From Protopterus annectens (taxonomy: Eukaryota; Chordata; Ceratodontiformes; Protopteridae), in contig NC_056726.1 in assembly GCF_019279795.1 (NCBI RefSeq), positions 1,019,066,469 to 1,019,130,468 on the forward strand: DNA of 64,000 nucleotides, given 5' to 3'. Below, in pieces: positions 35,213-45,689 of this stretch. The position numbers and the translations under genes were made by a program. Below the pieces are notes generated by a model. It was not told the origin of the DNA, searched no databases, and was given only the letters and a program-made list of their open reading frames with translations. Each line of letters begins with the position of its first letter. Positions within the stretch are counted from its first letter, which is position 1.

Positions 35213-36735
35213 ACTAAGATCTTTAATTCATTTAAGGATATTTTAAAATTGAGAAACAGTACTAAATTTGAGTATAATAGCACAATATATATTGTCTGGA
35301 AGCAATCTTGACATCCCATCCCTAACCAGTGCCTATCCACTATTCCCCTGGACCAGGACATACATAGGTTTTTTACACTGTTAAAACTTTTATGGGTAAA
35401 TTACCTTACTAAACATCTATTCTTTATCTTACAAAATATAACATCAAAAACATGCAAAAAACCTATAAAAGCTACATCTAACTCTACAAAGCCTAACCAA
35501 AACATTCCCTAATGAACACTGATAAATATCCACAGCTCTTGAACACACTATTTAGTTAAACCTATCAAGTAAATGGTCTTCATTACACTTATAGTTACTA
35601 TCATACCTCACTAATAGTTCTCATATATTATTACTTATACTAATTAGTTGTATCTCATTAAGTTATCTAACAACCATATTTAAATCTAAAGTAATCAAGT
35701 ATGTGACACTACCCCTATTAAACAATAACATTATTAAATTAAAGATAATTCACCATATGTATTGTTAGTTAGAAGAGAGAAAAAGAACTACAGAGAAAAC
35801 AAATGTTTAACATTTAAGTATAATATTAAATCTGACTTTATTTATATAGTTTAAATTATCTAGAATTGTAATGTCAGCAAATAAGGTGAATAAAAATAGG
35901 ACTTTAACTTCACTTTACTAGGTAATATAGTTAAATTTATGAAATGATGACTGAGTAACACAGTCCTCAAAACAGTCAGAACCACATGCCAGTATATAAA
36001 CAAGATAACCTTCACATTCCTGGAGAGCCCACAATATAATGTCTCATGGTCTCTTTATCTAGTATTTATCCCAACACTAAATCCCCTTATTATCTAAACA
36101 TTTGCAGTATTAAAACACATCAGTAATACAGGAAAAACAAATAATAAAATATACTACAAGGTTATTAACACATCAACATTCAGCATAACATACCTAAAGA
36201 AAAAGAATAACTATGGTAAAGCTATAATACTTCTAAGCAATCAGTTAAATAACACATTTTAAGCCAGTACATTATTAATTCAATTGTAATCATACCTGAA
36301 TGAATTCACAGTTCCCTTTAAACCAGTAAAACATGTTACATACTTTAAATGTCCACGAATGCTCGTTTTACAGTCCAAATAGCTTTCTCTTCCTCAACAG
36401 AAATCTTCCTACTTCCTGAGCTTGTAATCCTGTCTTTGAGCTCGCGATGGGGGAACCATTAAACGGATGGACTTCTGGATGCGCCACCTCGAAAGCGGAC
36501 CCTCAGCAGCACCCAAAGGACTTCCTGTTGCATCGCAAAGGGGCTCAGTTCATAAGAGCCATAAAAGTTCAGAAAATCTTCGTGGACGAGCTGGAGCTGT
36601 AAAAAGAAACTAAGTAAACATTTACCAAGGGGCCTGGTGAAGAAAAGAGAACAAACAAAGAATTTTAAAGCCTCGAGACGTAGTAAGAATGGAATCCCAG
36701 CATCCACGTTACTGCAAACGGACTGGATGGCCAGA
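35213..36735 (-). other. Long AT-rich spacer between L1 ORF1 and ORF2
   Basis: About 1.5 kb separates the ORFs, far more than the short gap in most L1 elements. The part next to ORF1 (36707-36459) is open in one frame but has no domain I recognise. The remainder is AT-rich without open frames. It could be a lineage feature or a later insertion whose ends are no longer visible. Confidence 0.5.
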
Positions 36736-37632
36736 TCAAGCTTCCAAAGCTGGAAGGGACTTAAAAATCTTCAAAAAGGTAACTTTTGCTTCTTTTTTTG
36801 TAGATATGGAGTATTTGGAGCCATCAACTGTAAAAATTAATGTGTTAGGGTATTTCATTTGAAATTTGATATTCTTTTCAATGAGGAACTTACAGTATGG
36901 AGATAATGCTTGTCTAGCTTGCCTTATTTGCAATGGTAAATCCTGGGCCATAGAAACTTTATTATTCTGCCACATAATATAACCTCCATTTTTTTTTAAC
37001 AGTTAAAATTATTTTGTTTACGTCCTGGTAGTTGAGTATTTTGACGTATACTGGTCTAGGTATGTTTGAGGGTTGTGCTTCTCTGAGAGCTCTATGAGCT
37101 CTTTCTATAACTATTTGTTTAGCTATGTCAGAGTCATTGAACAATATTTCACGTATTTGTGTAATGGTACAAGTTAAATCATTGTATTGGATAGATTCTG
37201 GAATTCCTCTGATAATTATATTGTTCCTTCTGGATCGTGCCTCCAAATCCAGAATTTTATTTTGCATAGACTGAATATCCAGGTCATGAATGTCTGTTTT
37301 TTTTTTTTTGCAAGCAATGTTATTCTGTCCTCATTTTCAGATATTCTGGCTTCTGATTTATCCATCCTTTCGAGAATTTGACTGCATGTGGCACCAAAAG
37401 AAAGTACCTGGTTTGATAGTTCTTTCTAAGCTTCTTGGATGGGTAACAAAGCAGTTTTAATATCTTCCATATTAGCCAGTTGATCCGGTTTATTTTTCAT
37501 TCCAGCTTTTGAAAGTTCCTGCTGTTTTGTAATCTTCTGCCTTTTTGTTGTTAAATCTTTTTCTGGTGACTGAAGTTCTGATAATTTGGTTTTTGTTGTT
37601 GTTGTTTCCATACTTTTGTCTTCTTTTGACAT
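36736..37632 (-). pseudogene. L1 ORF1 (RNA-binding), frameshifted
   Basis: ATG at 37632; the N-terminus is lysine- and glutamine-rich and likely disordered to coiled coil (37632-37426). After a break, 37267-36962 gives the RRM-like core: 'LEARSRRNNIIIRGIPES' and 'IERAHRALREAQPSNIPRPV', both signatures of L1 ORF1 proteins. A further frame change near 36970 leads to the C-terminal domain (36975-36736: 'QIRQARQALSPYCKFLIEKN'). ORF1p coats L1 RNA as a trimer. Two frameshifts make this copy non-coding. Confidence 0.85.
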
Positions 37633-37908
37633 TGTGGAGCAAAGCAGATCTTTAGTATAACTGAATGGTAAATATCCAAGGTTACTACTCAGACAGTTCC
37701 TTTGTTTAATACTCTGTTCAGAGTCAGTCAGTCAATCAGATCCAATCCTGTTAATTTGTTTAATTTCCTCCGGTTCCTTCACCTCTCAAGCGATATTTAG
37801 TTGTAGTAGATTCATTTTAGCCAACAATTAGTGTAGAAAAGCTTGCAGTATATCCTCAGGGTTAATTTTTATTCCGAGTATCTGAAGAGCTGTAGATATG
37901 CAGTGTCT

Positions 37909-37934
37909 ACAGAATGGCGGCCATCTTTGAATCC
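37909..37934 (-). promoter_or_regulatory. YY1-like site at the L1 5' end
   Basis: Within the first 20 bp of the element the minus strand reads AAAGATGGCCGCCATTCTG, containing the YY1 core (AAGATGGC) in the same position and sense as in the well-known mammalian L1 5' UTR, where YY1 sets the transcription start. This is a sequence match only. Confidence 0.6.
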
Positions 37935-37948
37935 GGCCCTGATCAATT
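37935..37948. repeat. L1 target-site duplication, right copy
   Basis: Identical to 30790-30803; marks the 5' end of the minus-strand L1. Confidence 0.93.
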
Positions 37949-38245
37949 CTGTTTTAAGCTATTTAAGAAGCATGCTGGAATGTTGGCAGGATCCATGGAG
38001 GCTCTGTGTTTAGCTTTATCAAGCAGAGTTCCTTCATAATGACTGGTAGGGGAATGTCTGTGTGTATTTCCTTGGGTGTAGTAGGAGGTGATGGGGAAGA
38101 ACTATGAACTGAACTTGTTGACCAGCAGGTTTGCTATAGTTTCAGGCTGGGTGCAAATGTTGCCTTTCTTGATGAACTTGGCACATTGTTGAGCGTTTTT
38201 CCACAGGTTACAAATATAATTAAAAAAGCCTTATGGTTATCTTTC
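37935..38245 (-). mobile_element. CR1-like LINE, continuation beyond the L1
   Basis: Continues the reading of the 29235-30803 copy after the 14-bp duplicated GGCCCTGATCAATT. It aligns with the RT N-terminal region of the CR1 copy at 63130-63480 (both contain 'GCCTTATG.TTATC' near the end). It stops at about 38245, where family B begins, so it is either truncated or interrupted again. Confidence 0.7.
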
Positions 38246-39544
38246 ACTTATTTATTTACCATATTTATTTTACATTTGTTAACTGGGATAGTCCAATGGA
38301 CACAGGTCCATTTACATTGGAGGCCCAGGGAGAAAAGCTCCCCACATATGAATAACATGTAACAAAAAAGAAAACTGCAAAGTTTACAAAGTATATTAAG
38401 ATACAAAATGCAGTGAGTCTTAATTAATAGTAGTATATTCATACACAGCAGTCACAATTAGTGAAAACAGAGAAATGTTACAGTAATAGTTTCATTAGTC
38501 TAAATGACCTCAGTCATTGCTGGAGGGAGTCATGTAAACCAACAAATACATAAAGGTTATTGGGGTCTAAACCATAACAATCTATTTTATTATATTGTAT
38601 GAATTTCTACAGTAATAGAATATAGACCTATCTGTTCCTCTTGAGATGTGAGATGGTTAAGGTAGTGTAGGGTCTAACATAGTGGAGGTCTAGCCTGGTG
38701 AAGTGCAAAAGCATAGCCAGTTATTAGTGAGATGCAGTTTTAATGCTTTTTTGGACTGTATGAAGGATGTCGTAGTTATGTCATAAGGTTGAGCATTCCA
38801 TATTTTGGATGCATAATTAAAAAAAAGGATAATTAAAAAAGAGGGCATCACCTGCTGTTTTATTTGACTTAGTTCCTGTGAGAATAAGTTTGTTACTAGA
38901 GCAAAGAGTTCTGTTATTGGTGTGGAGGTGAAGTAAGCTTTGCAATGCAGGGTTTTTTTTCTGGTTGATATAAAATTTTATGGACCAGAGAGAGTTGGTT
39001 GTAATGCAGGAGTTGAGGAAGTTCCAGCCAGTTGAGCAGCTTCAAGGATGAGCAGTGGTGAGATCTAAATGGGGAGTCAGAGGCAAATCTAGCTATTTTG
39101 TTATAGCAGGAGTCAAGCTTATCTAGGTCTGCTTTCCTAAGGTTGGTGAGACTAGGTGAGGCATAGAGGAGGGTAGAAATAAGGTGAGTGTGAGATATAG
39201 TAGCTTTTGCTTGTTGAACAAGGAATTGTCTATTTTGTACCTAGTTTTTTGTGAACTTTCTTGATGGTCTGGAAAATATGAATATCAAATCTTAAATTGT
39301 TATCAGTCTCAATGCCCAGGAGTTTGGTGTGCTCTGTGGGAGTGATAGTAGTTTTGTTACTGGACATGATGTTAAAGGTAGAAGTTGATGAGGTGGACCT
39401 AGTGGGTTTAAAGAGTAGTAGTTTGGATTTATCAGGGTTTAGGATGAGTTGATTATTGGATAGCCATGTTTCTATAGAGAGAAAAGATTCCTGAGTCAAT
39501 GTGTGAAGTTCCTGTAGTGAGGAAACTGCACAAATTAATGTAGA

Positions 39545-39930
39545 ATCATCATAGGTTCATAGGTAGGTACTAGGCTATTGGCCCTAGGGTCTATACAAGC
39601 CCAGCCAAAAAGGTACCCTGGCTTTTGCCACCCAAGAAAATTATTTTCCTATGCCACTGTCGAGCAAAGCCACAGAAGTGATCTCCGGGGGGAATTTCCT
39701 ATTTCCCATCCAATCATCAAGATTTTTCTTGAAGAGTGCTAATGAGCTTTGTTTGATATAGATAGGTAGTTTATTCCAGAGTATGGGAAGTCTCTGGGAC
39801 AGGAATCTTTCCCTCTGGCATGTTCTGTTTATTGTGGTGACAAGATTTAGGTCACTAGAGTGTGTAGCTCGGAGGGATTGGGATTTCTTTAAGTGGAACA
39901 TGTCCAACAGCTCTGGGATTGACATAGCTT
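39545..39930 (-). mobile_element. Short CR1 insertion in family B RT
   Basis: Begins on plus with CATAGGTTCATAGG and carries the CR1 3' UTR and last about 90 codons ('LLDMFHLKKSQSLRATHSSD', 39914-39855). It is a 5'-truncated CR1. Left of it family B reads 'DSTLICAV' and right of it 'SVIQ', so it sits on the RT YADD codons with loss of about 8 bp and no clear target duplication. Confidence 0.85.
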
Positions 39931-40239
39931 TTGGATGACAGATGCTTTGGGAGTGGAGGAATGAAACTTACTGGTAAAGAGGGTGAACAGCAGAGGGCCT
40001 AAAATAGAACCCTGGGGAACACCAAGATTAACTGGGAGAAGGGGGAAGAGTTCTTGTTTCCAAAAGACTGCTTGCAGACAGCCAGCTAAATAGCTCTGGA
40101 ACCAGGCTATGGCGGGAAGAGAGAGTTCTAATTCGGACAGTTCTTTGATAGGATTGTCATGTCTAACCATATTGAAGGCCTTTGAGAGGTCATGAAAAGT
40201 GGCAGAAACACATTTACCAGCATTTCTATGACAGTTTAC

Positions 40240-40800
40240 TGTATTGGAGAAGGACAATAAGGCAGTGGTGGTACTATGGGAGTGTATTGGTGAAGGACAA
40301 TAAGGCAGTGGTGGTACTATGGGAGTGTATTGGAGAAGGACAATAAGGCAGTGGTGGTACTATGGGAGTGTATTGGTGAAGGACAATAAGGCAGTGGTGG
40401 TACTATGGGAGTGTATTGGTGAAGGACAATAAGGCAGTGGTGGTACTATGGGAGTGTATTGGTGAAGGACAATAAGGCAGTGGTCGTACTATGGGAGTGT
40501 ATTGGTGAAGGACAATAAGGCAGTGGTGGTACTATGGGAGTGTATTGGTGAAGGACAATAAGGCAGTGGTGGTACTATGGGAGTGTATTGGTGAAGGACA
40601 ATAAGGCAGGGGTGGTACTATGGAAGTGTATTGGTGAAGGACAATAAGGCAGGGGTGGTACTATGGAAGTGTATTGGTGAAGGACAATAAGGCAGTGGTC
40701 GTACTATGGGAGTGTATTGGTGAAGGACAATAAGGCAGTGGTCGTACTATGGGAGTGTATTGGTGAAGGACAATAAGGCAGTGGTGGTACTATGGAAGTG
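40240..40800. repeat. 43-bp minisatellite, 13 units, inside LINE RT sequence
   Basis: Units recur every 43 bp from 40252 to 40768 (core GGACAATAAGGCAGTGG, then TACTATGGGAGTGTATTGG). On minus the unit is the RT segment coding 'STTTALLSFTNT', so the array is an amplification of RT coding sequence. Variants (GTGGTC, GGGGTGG, ATGGAAG) are shared by adjacent units. Confidence 0.96.
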
Positions 40801-42143
40801 TCGGAAGCCATTCTGGGTGTTTGATAAGAGCCTGTGTATGTGCAAGAAGTGAATCATTTGGAAGTGTATGCACTTTACAAGGATTTTTGCTAGAGGGGAT
40901 AGAATTGCTATAGATTGGTAGTTTGTAAGCTTTGTGGAGTTACCGTCTTTATGTAGAGGGATTATGCAAGATATTTTCCATATGTTTGGGACGGTGGCTT
41001 CTGAGAGGGATCTGTTAATTAGAATGGCTATAGGATAAGCCATTGCATCAGCAGCAATTTTTAAGAATTCCCCTGGTAATTTTTCAGCAACTAGAGTAGT
41101 GGGCTTAAGTTTTTGAGGTACTTTTTATAACCTATCTATAGAGACTGACTGGAATTTGAAGGAGCTATTCCTTATGGGAGTAGTGCTGGGTTCAGAGGAA
41201 GGGTGTGTGTGTTGACTTTTCTGTTGGGTTACTAGCGTCAATATTGTTTCAGTAAAGAATTTATTAAATTGACTGTGAATGCTGTCAGAGTTATTTACGA
41301 AGGTGGGAGAGGGGTACCAGTTTTGCCTGGTAGTAGTAATCTGTTAATAGCTGTCCAAACTTTTTGAGGGCTATTTTGGTGCTTGATTTGAAGATTGGAG
41401 TAGTAATTAATTTTGTCAAGTTTTACTAGTTTCTTAGCTTTATTCCTAAGACCCTGATAGTTTTGTTTTGCAGCTGGGGACTTAACAGTTTTCCAGTGAT
41501 CCTGTGCTTTATCTCTAGGTTTGAGGAGGGCTTTGGTTTCTTTGGTAAGCCATGGAGTGGAATTAGATCTGGTTCTTATGGTTCTAGGAGGGGCGTGAAG
41601 ATCTAATACATTTAAGAAGGTGTTATTAAAGTAAGTAACTGCCTCATTTAATTCCAGGTATTTCAGGGGTACCCAATTGCAATGTTTTAGTTCTACTGTG
41701 AAATCTATGGGGTTAAAGTTCATTTTCTTTCTAATAAAATGATAGACTGTACCTTTGGGATTATGGTTGCATTGTCGTAGAAGGAAGGTTGGCAGATGGT
41801 CTTGAAAGCACTTGAAAGGCTATCTTTGCCTCATAGTTTGCTTTGTTTAGACTGGTGAGTATCTTTTTGAACTGTTGTGACTGTTTCTTCTTGGCTGTAG
41901 AGATTTTTTTTCTTTTTATTGAAGTTTGTTTATGCTAGGGGTCAACTATGGTGGTTTATTTTTGCCTGTAATCATAGGTTTGACTCAGACAGGTACTACC
42001 TCCTCTATGCAGCTATGAATATGGTTGTGCAGTGCTTTTGTGTACAGTTCAATGTAGGCCTCCATGTTATCTGGGTTTGGAGGGGGTTGGACGTTTAATA
42101 AGAGCTGTTACTTAGTTTGAGGTAACTGCCCTTATCAAAGGTT

Positions 42144-42830
42144 TTAACTGGTTTGAAGTTTGATGGGGGAATCTAGGTAAGTTTTAATACTAAAGGAAAT
42201 CATTTTGTGGTCAGATCTTACCAGGGAGGAGTTAATGGACTGGAGGGAGCAGCATCCCCTCATGTTTGTGAGTACTAGGTCTAGGATATTTGTACCTCTA
42301 GTTGGGAAGCTAACTAGTTGCTCCACGGTGTTTGTGTTGATGAAGTCCAAAAACCTCTGAACATGTGAATTATGGGTTGTATAAGTCTCCCAGTTTATGG
42401 AGGGGTAGTTGAAGTCACCCATAAATATGGTGTTAGGCTGAATGTTAAGATATTCCTGTAGGTTTAGGTAGGAGATGTATGTGGTTTTCCAGACTCATAT
42501 TAGGAGATCTGTAGCTAGCAAGGATATTATAGGGGATCGCACCTATGGTTGGTTGGGCATGGAGCAACTCAAACAATTCATGTTGTTGAACCAGCCTAGT
42601 ATTGTAATTGTCCTTTATGAACACTGAGACACCTCATATCTTTGTTTTATCCTGTGCTGAGCAGGATTGAAATGTATGTAAGGCATTGTAGCTTTTGATA
42701 GCCAGGGTGCTTTCCATGGTTCTGAACCATGTTCTCATGAGTGCATATATGTCTGCATCCTCCAGGGTGAGGAGTGTTTCCAGGGAATGCATTTTTTTTA
42801 TTTGAATGCCTAGCATTGAGCAGCAGTGAG
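42144..42830 (-). pseudogene. Family B ORF2 endonuclease, broken
   Basis: 'KKMHSLETLLTLEDADIYAL' then 'TWFRTMES' at 42816-42634 is the N-terminal block (Glu replaced in the ET(W) site by a reading of MRT). 'MGDFNYPSINWETY' at 42422-42381 is the GDFN block, and 'SINSSLVRSDHKMISF' at about 42235-42190 is the SDH block. A disrupted stretch lies between 42634 and 42430. The domain nicks target DNA in active elements. Confidence 0.77.
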
Positions 42831-42929
42831 TGATTTTTGCTATGTTGCAGGGTTTAACAACTTGACATGGCCTAAAAAGGGCACTATGGGGATAGATAAA
42901 GTTTTTGCCAGTATCCGGAAGCTAAGAGT

Positions 42930-43400
42930 TAACAAGTGCAAACCATCTCTAGCAAATTATCTTGGTATCTTGATCATGATTCTCCAGGATGACAGATATT
43001 GAATCACCTTGTTGTGTCACCAGACACTAAGCCAAATCTTGAAATCAGTCAATTTTTTGCTGGTGCAGTGATATCATTATTGGTGAAGGTAGGATGCTAC
43101 TCAAGGCTAGATTCATGCCTACCTGGGACACATATTCAGATAGCTCCATCATGTTTCTCATGTTTCTCTTCATACAGTCTAGTGAGATGCATCTTAAATC
43201 GTTTACTCCTACATGGGTTATGACGGTGTCATACTGGTACTTGTGGTTTAAAGACCTAAGTGCATGCGTGACCTGATGAATCCTGGCTCCAGACAGACAG
43301 ACAGACAGCTCACTGTCATCTTCTACTTGTTTAGCCTGGTAAGGGGGGCATCAGTACGTCTTACAATGGAATCCCCAATAACTAGAATGTTTGGCTGCAT
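42930..43400 (-). pseudogene. Family B ORF1 SGNH-esterase domain
   Basis: Minus-strand conceptual reading gives block I 'NILVIGDSIVRRTD' (GDS, catalytic Ser; about 43385-43345), block III 'THVGVNDL' (Asn/Asp; about 43220-43195) and block V 'ARDGLHLLTL' (Asp-x-x-His; about 42966-42937). Together these are the full SGNH hydrolase signature, and the ES domain of CR1-type ORF1 proteins has exactly these blocks. A (CTGT) expansion at about 43295-43312 and other small indels shift the frame. The N-terminal half of ORF1 is missing at about 43440. Confidence 0.78.
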
Positions 43401-43446
43401 GGTGTGTTGCTTTATGACTTGGAAGTGGGGCTACTATGATTTTCAG

Positions 43447-44050
43447 AGTTATCCATACTTCCTTCGGTTTTCGTAACAGCCCTCCGTCTTAGCTGCAGAG
43501 ATTTAGTGTGCTCACCTCAACACTAATGGAAGACCAAGTGTTCTGTCACCACTACCTTCCCAGAAAAGAAAAGCCTGGTAAGCTGATTCCTTGGCCTATA
43601 TCAAGTAACTGTAGGAAAACTAACTGCTCCAGAGTGCTATAAGTACATCTTTTTAAAAGGGTTACATACTTAAGATTTTTTTTAGCTCAAGGTGCGTTCT
43701 CCAGTATACAATTTGACTACCTAAGCTACGTAATTTGTCTTCTCTTACCTGTTCTCTGGTTGACACTAAACTCGACTGCCCTGTCCCCACTCTCCCCTTA
43801 TCTTGCTATTAACCAGCACTGCAATCTTACCATCTCTACCCCCCCCCCCCAGTTTGCCCAGTTCTTATCCATATACAACAGGATCACCATGTCTAAATAT
43901 TAGGATACTACCCACCTCTGTGTTAAAACTCTCTGATTGGGTTCTACTTTCTGCATATATTTACCTATTATTACCTAAATATTCCCACAGTCCACTCTCC
44001 CTAGCCTTCTTACCTCTGCCTTATCCAGTTTAAGGGTTTTTTGAAGCTGC
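43447..44050 (+). repeat. Unknown direct repeat, copy 1 (intron absent)
   Basis: About 600 bp that align with 44308-45590 except for a 693-bp segment missing here after 'GTGCTCACCT' (about 43519). Contains 'ATGGAAGACCAAGTGTTCTG' and then 'GCCTGGTAAGCTGATTCCTT'. It lies directly beside the 5' end of the minus family B element. No recognised domain; identity unknown. Confidence 0.8.
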
Positions 44051-44307
44051 TTGCTGACAGTTTTTTTTTTTTCACAGCGTTTTGCTGGGTCCAGATCTGT
44101 CTATGTAAGTTTCTCTTTTTTATTGGTTGTTTTATTCATTTTTCCCTTTTCACTCCTACATCTTCTGACAAACCTGTCTTGTTATTCCATTCTCGTTCCT
44201 CTTCCTTTTGAAACAGCTCCTTTTTGCACTCTCCCCTCCCCAAGTTAGTCTCACCTGAAACATCACAGCGTCCCGATAGTCACAGGCACCATCTTTAATT
44301 CATACTA
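44051..44307. other. Segment between the two direct repeats
   Basis: T- and C-rich sequence starting with a T12 run. No domain or repeat was recognised. Confidence 0.4.
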
Positions 44308-45590
44308 CCTTCCGTTCTTGTAGCAGCCCCTCATCTTAGCTGCAGAGATTTAGTGTGCTTGCCTGTAAGTTATTCTACCAAACTTGTACTGTGATTGTAT
44401 TTTGCACTGCTTTTTCTCGTATCTTCTTTCCCTTTCAACATCCTTGTAAGACTTATATAGAATAAGTAAGAAAATTTGTAAACCTGACTAATCCGTGGAG
44501 TTTTCCATCGGAAAGTTTCTGCTTGTATGTAAAATTTAATAGTAATTTGTCAGCCACAGTGTTAAATGTAATCCATGGGGATCATGTTTAGTGAATTTTG
44601 CCCTTTACTTAAATGATCAGCCATTAGATGACAATTGACTGAAATATCTGCTGAAGCTGTTTATCCCTGCATTGCTACCTGTGTAGAGTGTACCGTGTTA
44701 TCCAAGGAAGCTGCTTGTGAATGTTACTACTGCATTTACCATCATTGCAGCCTTATCTATGTTAACTATGCCTGCATTATATTATAGACTGTTCTTATGA
44801 TTGTCTCAACAATTAATATACCAGCAGCGTTTGTTCGTATGCGAACTTGTTGGCTTGTTGCTTTAGTAGTTATCTCATTTTGTTGCCTCTGCAATGTTTT
44901 GTTTGTTTTAGTGACTAGCTGTTCTGTTTTTTTTTTAATTATTGCACATCTATGCTATTGTTTAAAATAGTATTAGAGCTTGTTTGTTAGATAAGTCTCT
45001 ACATCTGCACCAACATATACTGGAAATCCCACATTTTCTCTTTATTTCGTTTTCCAGCAACACTGATGGGAGACCAAGTGTTCTGTCATCATTGCCCCCC
45101 CTGAAAAGCCGAGCCTGGTAAGCTGATTCCTTGGCCTATATCAAGTAATTGTAGGAGAACTAACTGCTCCTGAGTGCTTTAAGTATGTCTTTTTAAAAGG
45201 GTTACATACTTAAGATTTCTCTTTAGTTCAAAGTGTGTTCTCCAGTATAACATTTGACTAAGTAATATGTCTCCTCTTACCTGTTCTCTGGTTGAGGCTT
45301 GCACACTAAACTTGACTGCCCACTCCCCACTCTCCCCTTATCTTGCTATTAACCAGCACTACAATCTTACCATCTGTATTCCCCCCCTCACTTTGCCAAA
45401 CTCTTATCCATATACAAGTTCACGGTGTCTAACTATTAGGACACTATCCACCCTCTGTTAAAACTCTCTGATTAGGCTCTCCTTTCTGTATATATTTATC
45501 TATTATTACCTACATGTTCCCACAGTCCACTCCCTCTAACCTTCTTACCTCTGTCTTTATCCAATGTAAGAGTTTTGGAAGCTGCTTGCT
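44308..45590 (+). repeat. Unknown direct repeat, copy 2 (intron present)
   Basis: Matches copy 1 at 44308-44364 and 45058-45590, interrupted by a GT-AG segment. It lies just upstream of a plus-strand family B fragment (45690), so it could be that family's 5' region or an unrelated element. A second possible donor (GCCTG/GTAAGC at about 45115) occurs in both copies. Confidence 0.8.
44365..45057 (+). other. Presumptive spliceosomal intron, absent from the sister copy
   Basis: Starts GTAAGT and ends TTTATTTCGTTTTCCAG. Removing it joins '...GCTTGCCT' to 'CAACACTGATGG', exactly as in copy 1 at about 43510-43528 ('GCTCACCT' + 'CAACACTAATGG'). The internal sequence is T-rich and non-coding. Presence/absence at precise GT-AG borders supports splicing of a transcript followed by reinsertion. 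Confidence 0.75.
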
Positions 45591-45689
45591 GATAATTGCT
45601 GGGAGTTAAAAATGTGACCTATTTGATAGCATTTTTAAACTTGTAAAAGAACCACCTCCAGTAATAAATAACTGGCCAGGCACTAAACC

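Larger units (their letters stand above)
30804..37934 (-). mobile_element. Full-length L1-clade LINE with 14-bp target duplication
   Basis: About 7.1 kb on minus: 5' end at 37934 with a YY1-like site, ORF1 (37632 to about 36740), a long spacer, ORF2 (35212 to about 31031), and a short 3' UTR with AATAAA (30823-30828, minus) and a short A run. It is bounded by GGCCCTGATCAATT at 30790-30803 and 37935-37948, splitting an older CR1. ORFs are broken by frameshifts and by a rearrangement at 32050-32550. L1 identity comes from the GTRQGCPLSP motif in RT and the ORF1 RRM-like domain. Confidence 0.92.
39230..41723 (-). pseudogene. Family B reverse transcriptase, interrupted
   Basis: Linker 41723-41295 (basic, 'LLKPRDKAQDHWKTVKSP'). 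RT fingers 41043-40800 ('YPIAILINRSLSEATVPNIW', 'CIIPLHKDGN', 'NYQSIAILSPLAKILVK', 'NGFRHFHSTTTALLSF'). The tandem array follows. Palm at 40240-39935 ('FHDLSKAFNMVRHD', 'LGVPQGSILGPLLFTLFTS'). The YADD site is replaced by a CR1 insertion. Thumb from about 39540 ('DSTLICAV', 'LSNNQLILNPDKSKLLLF'). The plus copy at 46519-46540 keeps 'IQYADDST', which confirms what was lost. Confidence 0.8.
38246..43440 (-). mobile_element. CR1-group LINE 'family B', nearly full length
   Basis: On minus: ORF1 esterase domain (about 43400-42930), ORF2 endonuclease (42830-42144), linker (41723-41295), RT (41043-39230) and 3' UTR (to 38246). The 3' UTR ('GGAGGCCCAGGGAGAAAAGC' on plus at 38319) is shared, inverted, with the plus copy at 47718-47745. 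ORF2 motifs resemble the first CR1 family ('RGTNILDLVLTN', 'SSLVRSDHK'), but the RT is clearly distinct, so it is a second family in the same group. The copy is modified by a CR1 insertion (39545-39930) and a 43-bp minisatellite (40240-40800). Confidence 0.83.

Noticed and set aside
40240..40800. CRISPR-like array
   Set aside because: The repeats are contiguous 43-bp units without unique spacers, and the sequence is the LINE RT itself; this is a eukaryotic minisatellite.
43447..45590. Direct repeats read as a pair of LTRs around a short element
   Set aside because: The copies differ by a precise GT-AG block, lack TG...CA ends, and the DNA between them holds no primer binding site, polypurine tract or retroviral-type gene.
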